Numbered from the stretch's first letter, positions 1-9,112 are shown. The stretch: 64,000 nt of DNA from an uncultured Desulfuromonadales bacterium (GCA_903868145.1 CAIPTY010000051.1:104008-168007), one strand, 5' to 3'. Translations and numbers: made by a program. Notes: a model not told the origin generated them from the sequence alone.

Positions 1-390
1 AACCTGAAAGGGCCGCGGATCAATAACCGCCAGCAGGCTCCCCCTGGTAACATTCTGACCCTCGCGGAAGCGAACCTCCATAAGCTGGCCGTCAACACGG
101 CTTCGCACCGTAACGTTGTTCAGGGGGGTCACCGAACCCAGACCGGTCAGGTAGAGATTCATATCACCCTTGCGTGCCGCCGCCACAAATACCGGCGTGG
201 GGAGGGATGAAGCTTTGGCGCCCCCCTTGCCGACTGCGGGTGATGAGGGGGCCTGTTGTTTTTTCCAGACGAAAAAGGCTGTGACCACAACCAGACAGAC
301 CAGTGTGATCCAGAACAACCGCTTTTTCAAGATTGCCCCCGTGGCGGACGGTGAATTCGATTCGCTTGATTCGTTGGCAGTTTCCGGCAT
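1..390 (-). CDS. RND efflux system periplasmic adaptor (MdtA-like membrane fusion protein), N-terminal part, truncated by window edge
   Basis: Reverse translation [44 protein letters not shown]...[56 protein letters not shown]; typical TM anchor and lipoyl-like MFP motif. Confidence 0.85.
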   Translation of the reverse strand, partial: MPETANESSESNSPSATGAILKKRLFWITLVCLVVVTAFFVWKKQQAPSSPAVGKGGAKASSLPTPVFVAAARKGDMNLYLTGLGSVTPLNNVTVRSRVDGQLMEVRFREGQNVTRGSLLAVIDPRPFQV

Positions 391-469
391 GTTCGCTATC
401 CTCGATTCATAAATCTCTGCAACTTAGCAGGTGAGTCAGATGCCAATTGGAACAACAATCAGAACTTCA

Positions 470-571
470 TCACTTTCGGGTTTTAAAATACATAAACACC
501 GCGATCAAGACGGCGAAAAATACGAATGGGGCAAGTGCAAGTTTTATTGCGACCGGGTCTATGAGGTCCAT
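470..571 (-). CDS. 33-aa putative single-TM small membrane protein (not in ORF track)
   Basis: MDLIDPVAIKLALAPFVFFAVLIAVFMYFKTRK*; GGGAG-like RBS upstream; one hydrophobic segment with a positive C-terminus. Confidence 0.5.
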   Translation of the reverse strand: MDLIDPVAIKLALAPFVFFAVLIAVFMYFKTRK

Positions 572-641
572 GCTGTCTCCCTGCAACTGAAATCAGGTCG
601 CCATCTTCGCTGTCGATGGCAGAGTGTTGTTGCAGAGCGCG

Positions 642-2096
642 TTAGATCCCACCCATGCAGAGGTACTTTACTTCGATGAACTCCTCGATGCCGTATTTCG
701 ACCCTTCCCGGCCGATGCCGGATTCCTTCATGCCGCCAAAGGGAGCCACCTCCGTTGAAATCAGTCCGGTGTTGATCCCCACCATGCCGTATTCCAGAGC
801 CTCGGCGACTTTCCAGACCCGCCTGATGTCGCTGCTGTAAAAGTAGGATGCCAGGCCGAATTCGGTGTCGTTGGCCATCCTGATAGCTTCGTCATCGCTG
901 TTGAACCTGAAGACAGGCGCCAGCGGACCAAAGGTTTCTTCCTTTGCCACCAGCATCTGCGAGGTGACATCGGTTAAAATCGTCGGCTCGAAAAAACTGC
1001 CCCCCAGCGCGTGGCGCTTCCCTCCCAGGGCAACCTTGGCCCCCTTGCTCAGTGCATCGCTGACATGCTCTTCAACCTTTTCCACCGCGGACATATCGAT
1101 CAGCGGCCCCTGCTGGAAATCGCCCGTGAGCCCGTCCCCCACCTTCATCTTCGCCACTGCTGCAATCAGCTTCTCCACAAAGGCATCATGGACGCTATCC
1201 TGGACGATCAAGCGGTTGGTGCAGACGCAGGTCTGGCCGGTGTTGCGGTACTTGGAGGCGATGGCGCCCTCGACGGCGGCATCCAGATTGGCATCATCGA
1301 AGACGATAAACGGCGCATTTCCGCCCAGCTCCAGCGAGACCTTTTTGACTGTGGCCGCACACTGTGCCATCAACTGCTTGCCGATCTCGGTGGAACCGGT
1401 AAAAGTAAGTTTGCGAACAATCGGGTTGGCGCACATTTCATTGCCGATGGCAGCGGCCGAGCCGGTAATGATATTGAACACACCCGCCGGAATCCCGGCC
1501 CGCTCGCCCAGTTCTGCCAGAGCCAGCGCCGAGAATGGTGTTGCGGTGGCCGGCTTTACCACCATGGTGCAGCCGGCGGCAAGAGCGGGACCCGCTTTGC
1601 GGGTAATCATGGCAGCCGGAAAATTCCAGGGGGTGATGGCAGCGCAGACGCCGATCGGCTCCTTGATCACCACGATCCGCTTGTCTGCCGCGTGACCGGG
1701 GATGGTGTCACCGTAGATCCGCTTCCCCTCTTCGGCAAACCACTCGATAAACGAGGCGGCATAAGCGATCTCACCCTTTGATTCGGCCAGCGGTTTGCCC
1801 TGCTCGGCGGTCATGATGACCGCCAGATCCTCCTGATTCGCCATGATCAATTCAAACCAGCGGCGCAGAACCGTCGATCGCTCCCTGGCCGTTCTCGCAC
1901 GCCAGGCGGGCAGCGCATTGTTGGCGGCCTCAATGGCACGACGCGTTTCAACGGTACCCATGCGGGGGATTGTCCCCAATGTGGCACCGGTTGCCGGATT
2001 TGTCACATCGATAGTGGCGCCGGTATCGGCTGCCAGCCATTGACCATCAAGATAGCAGAGTTGCTTCAACAGGCCGGGATCTTTGAGTATGCGCAT
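642..2096 (-). CDS. gabD: NAD(P)-dependent succinate-semialdehyde dehydrogenase
   Basis: 484 aa; aldehyde dehydrogenase motifs [13 protein letters not shown] / [15 protein letters not shown] / GQTCVCTNR, GabD-like. Confidence 0.9.
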   Translation of the reverse strand: MRILKDPGLLKQLCYLDGQWLAADTGATIDVTNPATGATLGTIPRMGTVETRRAIEAANNALPAWRARTARERSTVLRRWFELIMANQEDLAVIMTAEQGKPLAESKGEIAYAASFIEWFAEEGKRIYGDTIPGHAADKRIVVIKEPIGVCAAITPWNFPAAMITRKAGPALAAGCTMVVKPATATPFSALALAELGERAGIPAGVFNIITGSAAAIGNEMCANPIVRKLTFTGSTEIGKQLMAQCAATVKKVSLELGGNAPFIVFDDANLDAAVEGAIASKYRNTGQTCVCTNRLIVQDSVHDAFVEKLIAAVAKMKVGDGLTGDFQQGPLIDMSAVEKVEEHVSDALSKGAKVALGGKRHALGGSFFEPTILTDVTSQMLVAKEETFGPLAPVFRFNSDDEAIRMANDTEFGLASYFYSSDIRRVWKVAEALEYGMVGINTGLISTEVAPFGGMKESGIGREGSKYGIEEFIEVKYLCMGGI

Positions 2097-2423
2097 CGCA
2101 CAAGCCTCCTCAAACAGAGTACGGGAAACAGCAGGGCTTTCATGTTTCAGAACGTGCCGCAGTTGTTCGTGGCTCGCTGGCTATCTATCTTTACTGAAAC
2201 AATCTGAATTAACGATGCGGATAATAATGAATAAGTCACATAATAACAAGCTGTTATTTATGTATTGGCACTCTGTGCGTTACTCAGGGGGCCGCTCGTG
2301 CCATTTATTTGAGGCTTGTGCGAGTTTTTCCGTTTTGCTATAGTGCCGAAGTAGACTACTCATAAATGATTCAGCCGACAGCGTCGTCGTGGCTCAGTGC
2401 TGTATAACGACGAAAAGGAGAGC

Positions 2424-3623
2424 ATGTACATGCCACAAACTGTTGAAATAAAGCCGGGAATCCACTGGATCGGATCAGAAGATCCCGATCTGCGAACCTT
2501 CGATGATCTCTTTCCCACCGAGCACGGCACCACCTACAACGCCTATCTGGTCAAAGGGGCCGAAAAAACCGCCATCATCGACACGGTCAAGGCCAAACGT
2601 ACCGATGAATTCATGGACAAAGTCCGTTCGCTCGTTGATCCGGCCACCATCGACTACGTCGTCATCAATCACACCGAGCCGGATCATTCGGGAGCCCTGT
2701 CGTACCTTCTGGAACATTGCCCGAAGGCCACGGTGTTCCTGACCCCGGCCGCCAGGAACTTCCTCTCCAACCAGCTCCATAAACCGTTTACCTCCCAACT
2801 CGTCAAGGACGGCGACACCATCGATCTGGGCGGCAGAACCCTGCGGTTCATCATGGCTCCCTTCCTGCACTGGCCTGACACCATGTTTACCCGTCTGGAA
2901 GAGGAGAACATCCTCTTCTCCTGCGATGCCTTCGGTGCCCACTACTGCCGCCCCGGTTACATCTTCAACGATGAGGTGGATGATGTCACCCTGGCGCGCC
3001 AGTTCTATTTCGACACCATCTTCCGCCCGTTCAAGGACAAGGTGCTGAGCGCAGTGGAAAAGATCCGCCATGATGTGATCGACATGATCTGTCCCAGTCA
3101 CGGCCCGATCATCCGCAAGGATCCCTGGAAGGCCATCCAGCAGTTTGAAAACTGGAGCAAACCGACCTCGCAGGCGAAGAAGATTTTCATCCTGTACCTG
3201 TCACCCCACGGCAATACCGAGGCAATGGCCAATGCAGTGGCACAGGGAGCCTCCATCGACGGGGTCGAGGTCATCAGTTACCATACCAATCACCTGAGCA
3301 CTGCGGAACTCCGCAACCTGATGGAGGAGGCCAGCGCCTTTATCTTTGGAGTGCCGACCATTGCCCGCGACATCCCGCCCCCCATCTGGGAGCTATTCGC
3401 CTATCTCAACACCGTCAAGCTCAAGACCAATATTGCAGGTGTTTTCGGGAGTTACGGCTGGAGCGGTGAGGCCTGTAAAATGGCTGAAGACCGCCTCAAA
3501 GGCATCGGTTTCAAATTCCCGGTTCCGCCGGTTCGGGCCTGCTTCAAACCTTCAGCGGAGGCGCTGGAACAGTGCGAAGCTCTGGGAAGAGCAATTGCGG
3601 AAGAGGTCGCAAACAAAAACTGA
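2424..3623 (+). CDS. FprA family A-type flavoprotein (flavodiiron protein)
   Basis: Metallo-beta-lactamase-like HTEPDHSG plus flavodoxin domain (ILYLSPHGNTEAMANAVAQG); AAGGAG RBS before 2424. Confidence 0.9.
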   Translation: MYMPQTVEIKPGIHWIGSEDPDLRTFDDLFPTEHGTTYNAYLVKGAEKTAIIDTVKAKRTDEFMDKVRSLVDPATIDYVVINHTEPDHSGALSYLLEHCPKATVFLTPAARNFLSNQLHKPFTSQLVKDGDTIDLGGRTLRFIMAPFLHWPDTMFTRLEEENILFSCDAFGAHYCRPGYIFNDEVDDVTLARQFYFDTIFRPFKDKVLSAVEKIRHDVIDMICPSHGPIIRKDPWKAIQQFENWSKPTSQAKKIFILYLSPHGNTEAMANAVAQGASIDGVEVISYHTNHLSTAELRNLMEEASAFIFGVPTIARDIPPPIWELFAYLNTVKLKTNIAGVFGSYGWSGEACKMAEDRLKGIGFKFPVPPVRACFKPSAEALEQCEALGRAIAEEVANKN

Positions 3624-3651
3624 GCGTGATTCTGATACCTGTTTCCTCCCT

Positions 3652-3686
3652 GAAAAGGCGGCTGAAAAGCCGCCTTTTCCCTTTTT
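3652..3686 (+). terminator. Rho-independent terminator after FprA-like gene
   Basis: GAAAAGGCGGCT-GAAA-AGCCGCCTTTTC perfect 12-bp stem followed by T-rich tract. Confidence 0.85.
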
Positions 3687-3774
3687 AAACCGCCCCACAA
3701 AAAAACCAGCCACTTACCTCGACCAATAAAAAAGGCACCTACAATTCAACGTAAGTGCCTGTTTTTATTATGGC

Positions 3775-3787
3775 GAAGGTGAGATTC
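3775..3787. repeat. Distal att-like direct repeat (copy of tRNA-Ser 3' segment)
   Basis: GAAGGTGAGATTC identical to 11574-11586; preceded by TGGC as at the tRNA end, but lacking 3 nt relative to it. Confidence 0.75.
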
Positions 3788-3979
3788 TAACAGAGCTGTT
3801 AAACATTTAATATTATTATGTTTAATAATTTGTCAAGTTACTCAACACCCCCAAAAGCGCCCCTAAATGATAATCATAAAAATAAAAAGGGTTTTAGGAT
3901 ATGGCCTCGATTATAGACGGGCTTAAGGGGGAGCCAGGCCGATCAATCCCCGTTTTTTTTTGGGGGGGGTGGTCTGGCC

Positions 3980-4537
3980 TCATGCTGTCTTGGCTTCCTT
4001 CGCGATCCTGTAGACGCTTGCAACTCCGATGTTCAAGGTATCAGCAACCGCCTGTTTGGTCAAGCCCTGCTGTATCAGTTCCATAACCTTCCCGGCTTGT
4101 GCTTTGGCTGTCGCTTTTCGGCCTGTGTACTTCCCGGCCTTCTTTGCGATCTCGACACCTTCCTTTTGACGTTCAAGCATCATCTCTCTTTCAAACTGAC
4201 CGATTGCCGCAAGCATGGAGAGCATGAGCTTGCCTGTAGGTGTTGACGTGTTCAGGTTGATATTCAAGACCTTGAAGGCAACACCCTTCTTTTCCAGGCT
4301 GTCAACGATGGTCAACAGGTGCGCCGTACTCCGTGCGATCCTGTCCAGCTTACAGACAGTCACAGTGTCACCTTCCCGGCAATAGTCAAGCATGGCTGCA
4401 AGTTCGGGACGGTCAACCTTAACGCCGCTTGCCGTTTCCTGATATATCTTGTCACAGGCTGCCGACTTCAACTGTTCCAATTGTGATTCAAGATTCTGGC
4501 CTGAAGTGCTTACCCTTGCATATCCGATTGTCGCCAT
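3980..4537 (-). CDS. Serine recombinase (resolvase/invertase family)
   Basis: MATIGYARVSTSGQNLESQLEQLK...CKLDRIARSTAHLL...LNTSTPTGKLMLSMLAAIGQFEREMMLERQKEG...GRKA; canonical small serine recombinase with C-terminal HTH. Confidence 0.92.
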   Translation of the reverse strand: MATIGYARVSTSGQNLESQLEQLKSAACDKIYQETASGVKVDRPELAAMLDYCREGDTVTVCKLDRIARSTAHLLTIVDSLEKKGVAFKVLNINLNTSTPTGKLMLSMLAAIGQFEREMMLERQKEGVEIAKKAGKYTGRKATAKAQAGKVMELIQQGLTKQAVADTLNIGVASVYRIAKEAKTA

Positions 4538-4553
4538 AATTACCCCCTTTTGC

Positions 4554-4707
4554 CTATCAATAGATTTTAAGATAAGCTGATAATAAACTATCAAAACACA
4601 AAAATCAATCCTTTTGATAGATTATTTTGATAGTTTGAAAATCTATCATACAGGCATGGTCTATTGATATGATGTTTTTGATTGCTGGCTTTGAAGTTTG
4701 ACTATCA
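4554..4707. promoter_or_regulatory. Candidate res/resolvase binding region upstream of the serine recombinase
   Basis: Six copies of CTATCA/TGATAG in both orientations at 4554, 4588, 4615, 4628, 4643, 4702, immediately upstream of the resolvase start. Confidence 0.55.
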
Positions 4708-4914
4708 GAATAAAAGCAGGTGGCTTTTTGGTAGAAAAATCATTCCGTCAATTCCGCTTAATCCGGTTCGAGATTTTGACTTTTACACAAAAACAGCGAC
4801 AAGACACAGCACAGGCATAGCGTGAACTATTGCAATCATTGAGGCCACGGCGCTTTTTTTGAGTATTGAAAAAAGGTAACTAAATACTTTTTTTACACGG
4901 TCTTTCGATAAACG

Positions 4915-4942
4915 AAAAGGGGGGAGCGCAATCTCTCCCCCT
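4915..4942 (-). terminator. Probable terminator at the end of the element's minus-strand operon
   Basis: Minus strand GGGGGAG-agattgcg-CTCCCCC followed by TTTTCG. Confidence 0.5.
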
Positions 4943-5019
4943 GATTATCTGCCGGATTCATCCCCAGGCTTCCAAAATTCGTTTCTAACGGGCTTTCTCG
5001 ATACCGTCAATGGCACAGG

Positions 5020-5181
5020 CTATGCCACTTTGTTTTTCAGCTCGTTTTCCCCCTTCAGCTCTTTGATTTTGTCCTGATCCCGTTCAAGACGTTCCTGAAG
5101 CATCGCAATCATTTTTTCAATACCGTCAACCCTGCCGGTTAAGAAAATGATCTTTGCGGCAATTTGGCTTTTGTTGTTCAT
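5020..5181 (-). CDS. 53-aa coiled-coil-like small protein (not in ORF track)
   Basis: MNNKSQIAAKIIFLTGRVDGIEKMIAMLQERLERDQDKIKELKGENELKNKVA*; GGAAAGG-like RBS. Confidence 0.5.
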   Translation of the reverse strand: MNNKSQIAAKIIFLTGRVDGIEKMIAMLQERLERDQDKIKELKGENELKNKVA

Positions 5182-5284
5182 GTGCAATCATCCTTTCCCC
5201 CAAAGTGAACTGCCGGAGGTTGATTGTGTTCTTATCTGTGCTTCAAAATTTTCTGCAAGTTTGGTCATAACTTGCTTTGCAAGG

Positions 5285-5557
5285 TTATCTGCATAGCCTA
5301 AGCAGCATGGCCTGCTCTTCACGGATTTGATCCTTTGCAAAACGTGTTGCAATAGCACTAAGCCGCGCCCGTGGTATCAGTTCGTAATAGCGCCCGTCAA
5401 CTTGGATTTCCAGCACGGGCACCTTGCCTTTGCAATTTTTGGATTTCTGGACATTCTGCAAGCTTTGAATAATTTTATCAGGCACAGCCAGGGAAACCCT
5501 TTCAGCGTAGAAATAGTCACTGTCACGGGCAAACACTGGTGATTTGTATTTACTCAT
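5285..5557 (-). CDS. Hypothetical protein (90 aa)
   Basis: Overlaps the upstream CDS by 8 nt, consistent with translational coupling; coding-like composition. Confidence 0.6.
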   Translation of the reverse strand: MSKYKSPVFARDSDYFYAERVSLAVPDKIIQSLQNVQKSKNCKGKVPVLEIQVDGRYYELIPRARLSAIATRFAKDQIREEQAMLLRLCR

Positions 5558-5906
5558 CGTTTTTCCCTTCCATCAGCCACAGAATTTCAGCCATTGTCCT
5601 TTGTGCTACAGCCGGGTCAAACTGCACTTGAATTTTGAGAGTAGCCCCCAGGTAGTAGATGAAATCACGGACAAGGATAGACTTGCTCAATGCCCCCAGT
5701 TTTTCATTCTTCAGGTTTTTGTACTGTGGATAGCCAGTACGGACACGGTTGATGGTTTCCTCGGCTTTTTCTTCCTCGGCCTGCAAACGTTGCTCTTCAA
5801 GAATTTCTGCCTGTAGCTTTTCAATCCTCTTTGCCCTGCCTGACTTTCCAGCCGGTTCAACTTGGCTGCCAACCGATAAAACGAATGGATCAACGTTTCT
5901 CATCAT
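5550..5906 (-). CDS. Hypothetical protein with charged coiled-coil region (118 aa)
   Basis: EKLQAEILEEQRLQAEEEKAEETINRV; RBS-like GGAG upstream; coupled to 5285..5557. Confidence 0.6.
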   Translation of the reverse strand: MMRNVDPFVLSVGSQVEPAGKSGRAKRIEKLQAEILEEQRLQAEEEKAEETINRVRTGYPQYKNLKNEKLGALSKSILVRDFIYYLGATLKIQVQFDPAVAQRTMAEILWLMEGKNDE

Positions 5907-6122
5907 CTGATTTTCTCCTTTTGATTGTTAGGTGTGCCCCCTAAACTCAGGATTCGTCATCTCGCAAGGGGTCTTTTCATCCTTGAATGCGTCGCACAAA
6001 CACACAGGAATCTTGCCGCCGATATAGCCCCCCGCTGAAAATTCCCTTGAAAAGAGCTGATTTTCAAGGCTCCCCAGGGCAAGGGGCAAATTGTTTGTGC
6101 GCCCCAGGGAGTTGCAACATTT

Positions 6123-6416
6123 TTAAGGAATCAATGGATTTTCTTTTGCTCCCTTCTCCAGTGCCGGAATCAAAGGTTCATCTTCCGGCAATAGCGGATT
6201 CTTGCCGCTGTCACTGACAGCCCGCTGCAGTTCAAGGGTTTTCTGCGTCTTTCCCTCTTCCGGCAATATCCCGGTGAAACTGTCTTTTCTGAAAACTTTC
6301 ATGCTGTTGTTCCTTTCTTGTGGTTTGGTGTTTGCCCGTTCATCAATACCCCGCTTCAATCTGCCGAAGCGTGAAGCATCACGGACTTTGAACTTAAAAA
6401 CAAAGTTGCCTGCCAT
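6123..6416 (-). CDS. Hypothetical protein (97 aa)
   Basis: ORF between DnaB-like helicase and downstream small genes, same strand. Confidence 0.5.
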   Translation of the reverse strand: MAGNFVFKFKVRDASRFGRLKRGIDERANTKPQERNNSMKVFRKDSFTGILPEEGKTQKTLELQRAVSDSGKNPLLPEDEPLIPALEKGAKENPLIP

Positions 6417-6437
6417 TCTTTCCCCCTGACAGAATCC

Positions 6438-7739
6438 TTAAAATGGTAAGTCCGGTTCGCCTTTGCCGGCCTTGCGTTCATACGGTTTGCACTCCCCAAA
6501 CCGCAGGCAAGAGCGGTCAAGTGCAATCTCGAAAATGTTACCCGCAGGCCCGTTGCGGTTTTTCAGAATTTTCAGCAAAAGCCGCCGATCTTCTGACTGC
6601 CAAAGCCCCAGCATGAAATCCGCCGCCGCTTCAATATCTCCCGATCCCTTTGCTGCATCGGCTTCCATTTCCCGCTTATTGCCGGGAGCGTATGCCCTCG
6701 AAGTCTGGGAAAGCAGGACAACAGGAACATTCAGGGACTTGGCAAGATTCTTTGTCTCAATGGCGGTGTGCTGTATCCGTTCGTATGGATCTCTGCCAAC
6801 AGCCGCCACAAGCCCCAGGTAATCAATTCCTATGCCGCCGATCTCCCCGTATTTAAGCCGTGCCTGTTCCACAAAAGCGCCGATCTTTTCTAGGGAAAGC
6901 CGGGAGCGGTCAACTACAATCAATTTTTTTGCCGCTTCATGTTCAACGAGCGCCCGCCCGTCACGGTAAGCCCGCTCTACCTGCCTGCCGGTCAAGCCGG
7001 TTGTCTGCATGGTTTCTCGTTCAAACAGTTTTGCCGCTGACATTTCCAAACTGAAAAAGATGTAGTACAGCCCCGTTTCCATTGCGTTCTGTAGCAGCAT
7101 CCAGTACAGGAGCGCCGTCTTGAAGGTGCCGCTATAAGCTGCCAGGGTAATAACCTCCCCAGGCGCACAGCCGCGCAGGTGTTCGTCAACAGGGGGAAAT
7201 TTTGTAAGGAAACGCAGGCGGTCAATGTCTTTGATGTAATCGGAATAACGCCGCTGTCGTTCCTGCCAGGTAAGCAGCTCCCCGGCCTTTGTGTTCATCA
7301 CTTCCCCGGCTAGGCCAACAGCCGCCGCCCTCAACTCATCGCAGGTATCGGCAAGCGGTTTTTCCATATCCCAGAAACCGCCGACAATTTTTCTAAAATG
7401 CATGATCCCCGGTTGTCGCCGCAGGTATGCATCACGGACACGACCAATGTAATAATTTGCGTTTGCAGCCGTTGGCACGTAGTCAACCAATTCAGCCAGG
7501 TACGCCGCCCCGCCACACTGGTCAAGCTCTCCCCGGTTCTTCAACAAGCCGGAAACTGAAACAAGGTCAATCGGTTCTTTGCGGTGTGCCAGGTCTTTCA
7601 TAGCGGCATCAATCAGCCGGTGCGCCTCTTTGTAGAAAGCCTCTGGGGGAAGGTCGCACGTTTTGATAACGGCATCGTCAATAAACCTCGCCCCCAGCAC
7701 AGCCTTTTCAGCATCATTGTCATCAGGAAGGGGTTTCAT
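6438..7739 (-). CDS. DnaB-like replicative helicase of the element
   Basis: DAEKAVLGARFIDD N-terminal DnaB domain; Walker A-like AAYSGTFKTALLYW; YYIFFSLEMSAAKLFERE; GIGIDYLGLV; LLSQTSR; start taken at MKPLPDDND. Confidence 0.85.
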   Translation of the reverse strand: MKPLPDDNDAEKAVLGARFIDDAVIKTCDLPPEAFYKEAHRLIDAAMKDLAHRKEPIDLVSVSGLLKNRGELDQCGGAAYLAELVDYVPTAANANYYIGRVRDAYLRRQPGIMHFRKIVGGFWDMEKPLADTCDELRAAAVGLAGEVMNTKAGELLTWQERQRRYSDYIKDIDRLRFLTKFPPVDEHLRGCAPGEVITLAAYSGTFKTALLYWMLLQNAMETGLYYIFFSLEMSAAKLFERETMQTTGLTGRQVERAYRDGRALVEHEAAKKLIVVDRSRLSLEKIGAFVEQARLKYGEIGGIGIDYLGLVAAVGRDPYERIQHTAIETKNLAKSLNVPVVLLSQTSRAYAPGNKREMEADAAKGSGDIEAAADFMLGLWQSEDRRLLLKILKNRNGPAGNIFEIALDRSCLRFGECKPYERKAGKGEPDLPF

Positions 7740-8592
7740 CAGCCTGTTCCTTCCAAGGTGTCCAATCTTCCAACATGATCCCTTCAGGCGGTAATAAGCC
7801 GCGTTGCCGGAAATCATCAAGTTTCCCGTTTATGTGTGCGGGGTAATCATTCAACTTCGCAGACAACATCCCCAGGGAAGGACGTTTGCTTTTCGGAAAA
7901 TTAATGTCTGTGAACATGCCGCAAGCCTTTGCAACAAGCTCCTTGACGGGCACACGGGAAAGAAGCGCCTTCAGAATATTCCCGTCTTTTGCCCCTTCAA
8001 CCCGGTAACGATCCCCCTGACTTTCTCTGAAGGCATAGCAAAACCAATTCAGGAAAAGCTGCCGTTCCACCGCCTTTAAGGGGTCAACTGATTTCTTGGC
8101 TGTCGGTTTCCGTGGTTTTTTTACGGAAACTGGCAGAGATTCTTTAGAATCTCTTTCTTCTATTCCGTCTCCTATTCCTATTCCTATTCCTATTCCGTAT
8201 AGGCGGTCATCTGACAACACGTGTTGACATGAGTTGTCATGTGTCAGCAGACTTGCCCCGGTGGTATCCATGCCAGGGTAACGCGGTGCCTTTGCCCGTA
8301 GGCGGTTATGACGTTCCCAATTTGCAATCTGAAAATAGCGCCGCCCCTCGACTTCGTAGAGGTTCAACAGTTTTTCTGCCTGTAATTCCCGCAGTCTGAC
8401 TTCAATGATTTCTGCCGTTATTTCAGGCCGCAAAGGGAAACAGCGCCCTTTGATTATTTCCGGTTTTGCGAGTGCCCGCCCAAAATCATCAGTTGCCGTC
8501 AACAAAAACATCCAAAAAGCGACTGTCTCCATTGGTAGCAGGTTCAAATTTTCAGACGTGCAAATACTCTCTTTCAAGATTCGGTTCGGCAT
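7723..8592 (-). CDS. Putative replication initiator/helicase-loader-like protein (phage replication protein O/DnaD-like)
   Basis: MPNRILKESICTSENLNLLPMETVAFWMFLLTATDDFGRALAKPEIIKGRCFP wHTH-like N-terminus; overlaps dnaB-like gene. Confidence 0.6.
   Translation of the reverse strand: MPNRILKESICTSENLNLLPMETVAFWMFLLTATDDFGRALAKPEIIKGRCFPLRPEITAEIIEVRLRELQAEKLLNLYEVEGRRYFQIANWERHNRLRAKAPRYPGMDTTGASLLTHDNSCQHVLSDDRLYGIGIGIGIGDGIEERDSKESLPVSVKKPRKPTAKKSVDPLKAVERQLFLNWFCYAFRESQGDRYRVEGAKDGNILKALLSRVPVKELVAKACGMFTDINFPKSKRPSLGMLSAKLNDYPAHINGKLDDFRQRGLLPPEGIMLEDWTPWKEQADETPS
8171..8194. repeat. Hexanucleotide tandem repeat (CCTATT)4
   Basis: CCTATTCCTATTCCTATTCCTATT, encodes GIGIGIGIG in the replication protein. 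Confidence 0.95.
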
Positions 8593-8810
8593 GGTGCCCC
8601 CGCCTGTATAGCACCCGCTTCACTTAAGCGGATTTCGGATTCATGCAGTTCCGTTGCGATCTGTCGCAGCAGGTAATACAGCCCGTTTTGCCCTGAAGTA
8701 GAAAACTCGAAATCATCACAGGCCATTGCCTCAGCAATAAAATCAATTTTCTGGTGAGCATGGCTTATTACGTCAAGGGGGTGCGGTTTGTAATTGGTAT
8801 CGTTACTCAT
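8574..8810 (-). CDS. Hypothetical protein (DUF3077-like size and position; family not assigned)
   Basis: MSNDTNYKPHPLDVISHAHQKIDFIAEAMACDDFEFSTSGQNGLYYLLRQIATELHESE; ATGA overlap with upstream CDS. Confidence 0.55.
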   Translation of the reverse strand: MSNDTNYKPHPLDVISHAHQKIDFIAEAMACDDFEFSTSGQNGLYYLLRQIATELHESEIRLSEAGAIQAGAPCRTES

Positions 8811-9112
8811 TGTCTCCCCCTCCACGGTTCCGCGTTTTCGATGATTTCCATAATGTCACGGTAACGCCAGCATACAGTTCTACCCAGGCGCACGGGAGCC
8901 GGATAAATACCCGCTCGCACTCTTTCCCAGAAAACAGTTTTTCCAATCGGCAAGAGCGCCGGAATACCCATCTTCTTGTTGCCGATGATCTGCCACAGCC
9001 GCAGCAAAGCATCACCGTTGCACTTGCGGTTAAGGCGTTCAAGGGTGTCCAGGTATTCGTCATCAGGGGGAGCGGGTTTGCTGTCTGGTTTGTCTGTGTT
9101 GTCTGTAATCAT
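8807..9112 (-). CDS. AlpA-family excisionase/transcriptional activator-like protein
   Basis: GIPALLPIGKTVFWERVRAGIYPAPVRLGRTVCWRYRDIMEIIE AlpA signature; AGGAGG RBS upstream. Confidence 0.8.
   Translation of the reverse strand: MITDNTDKPDSKPAPPDDEYLDTLERLNRKCNGDALLRLWQIIGNKKMGIPALLPIGKTVFWERVRAGIYPAPVRLGRTVCWRYRDIMEIIENAEPWRGRQ

Noticed and set aside
865-1695. 276-aa plus-strand ORF opposite gabD
   Set aside because: Antisense shadow ORF; gabD on the other strand has full family motifs.
2264-2290. Possible sigma-54 promoter (TGGCACTCTGTGC) upstream of fprA-like gene
   Set aside because: GG-GC spacing is 8 bp rather than the required 10 bp.
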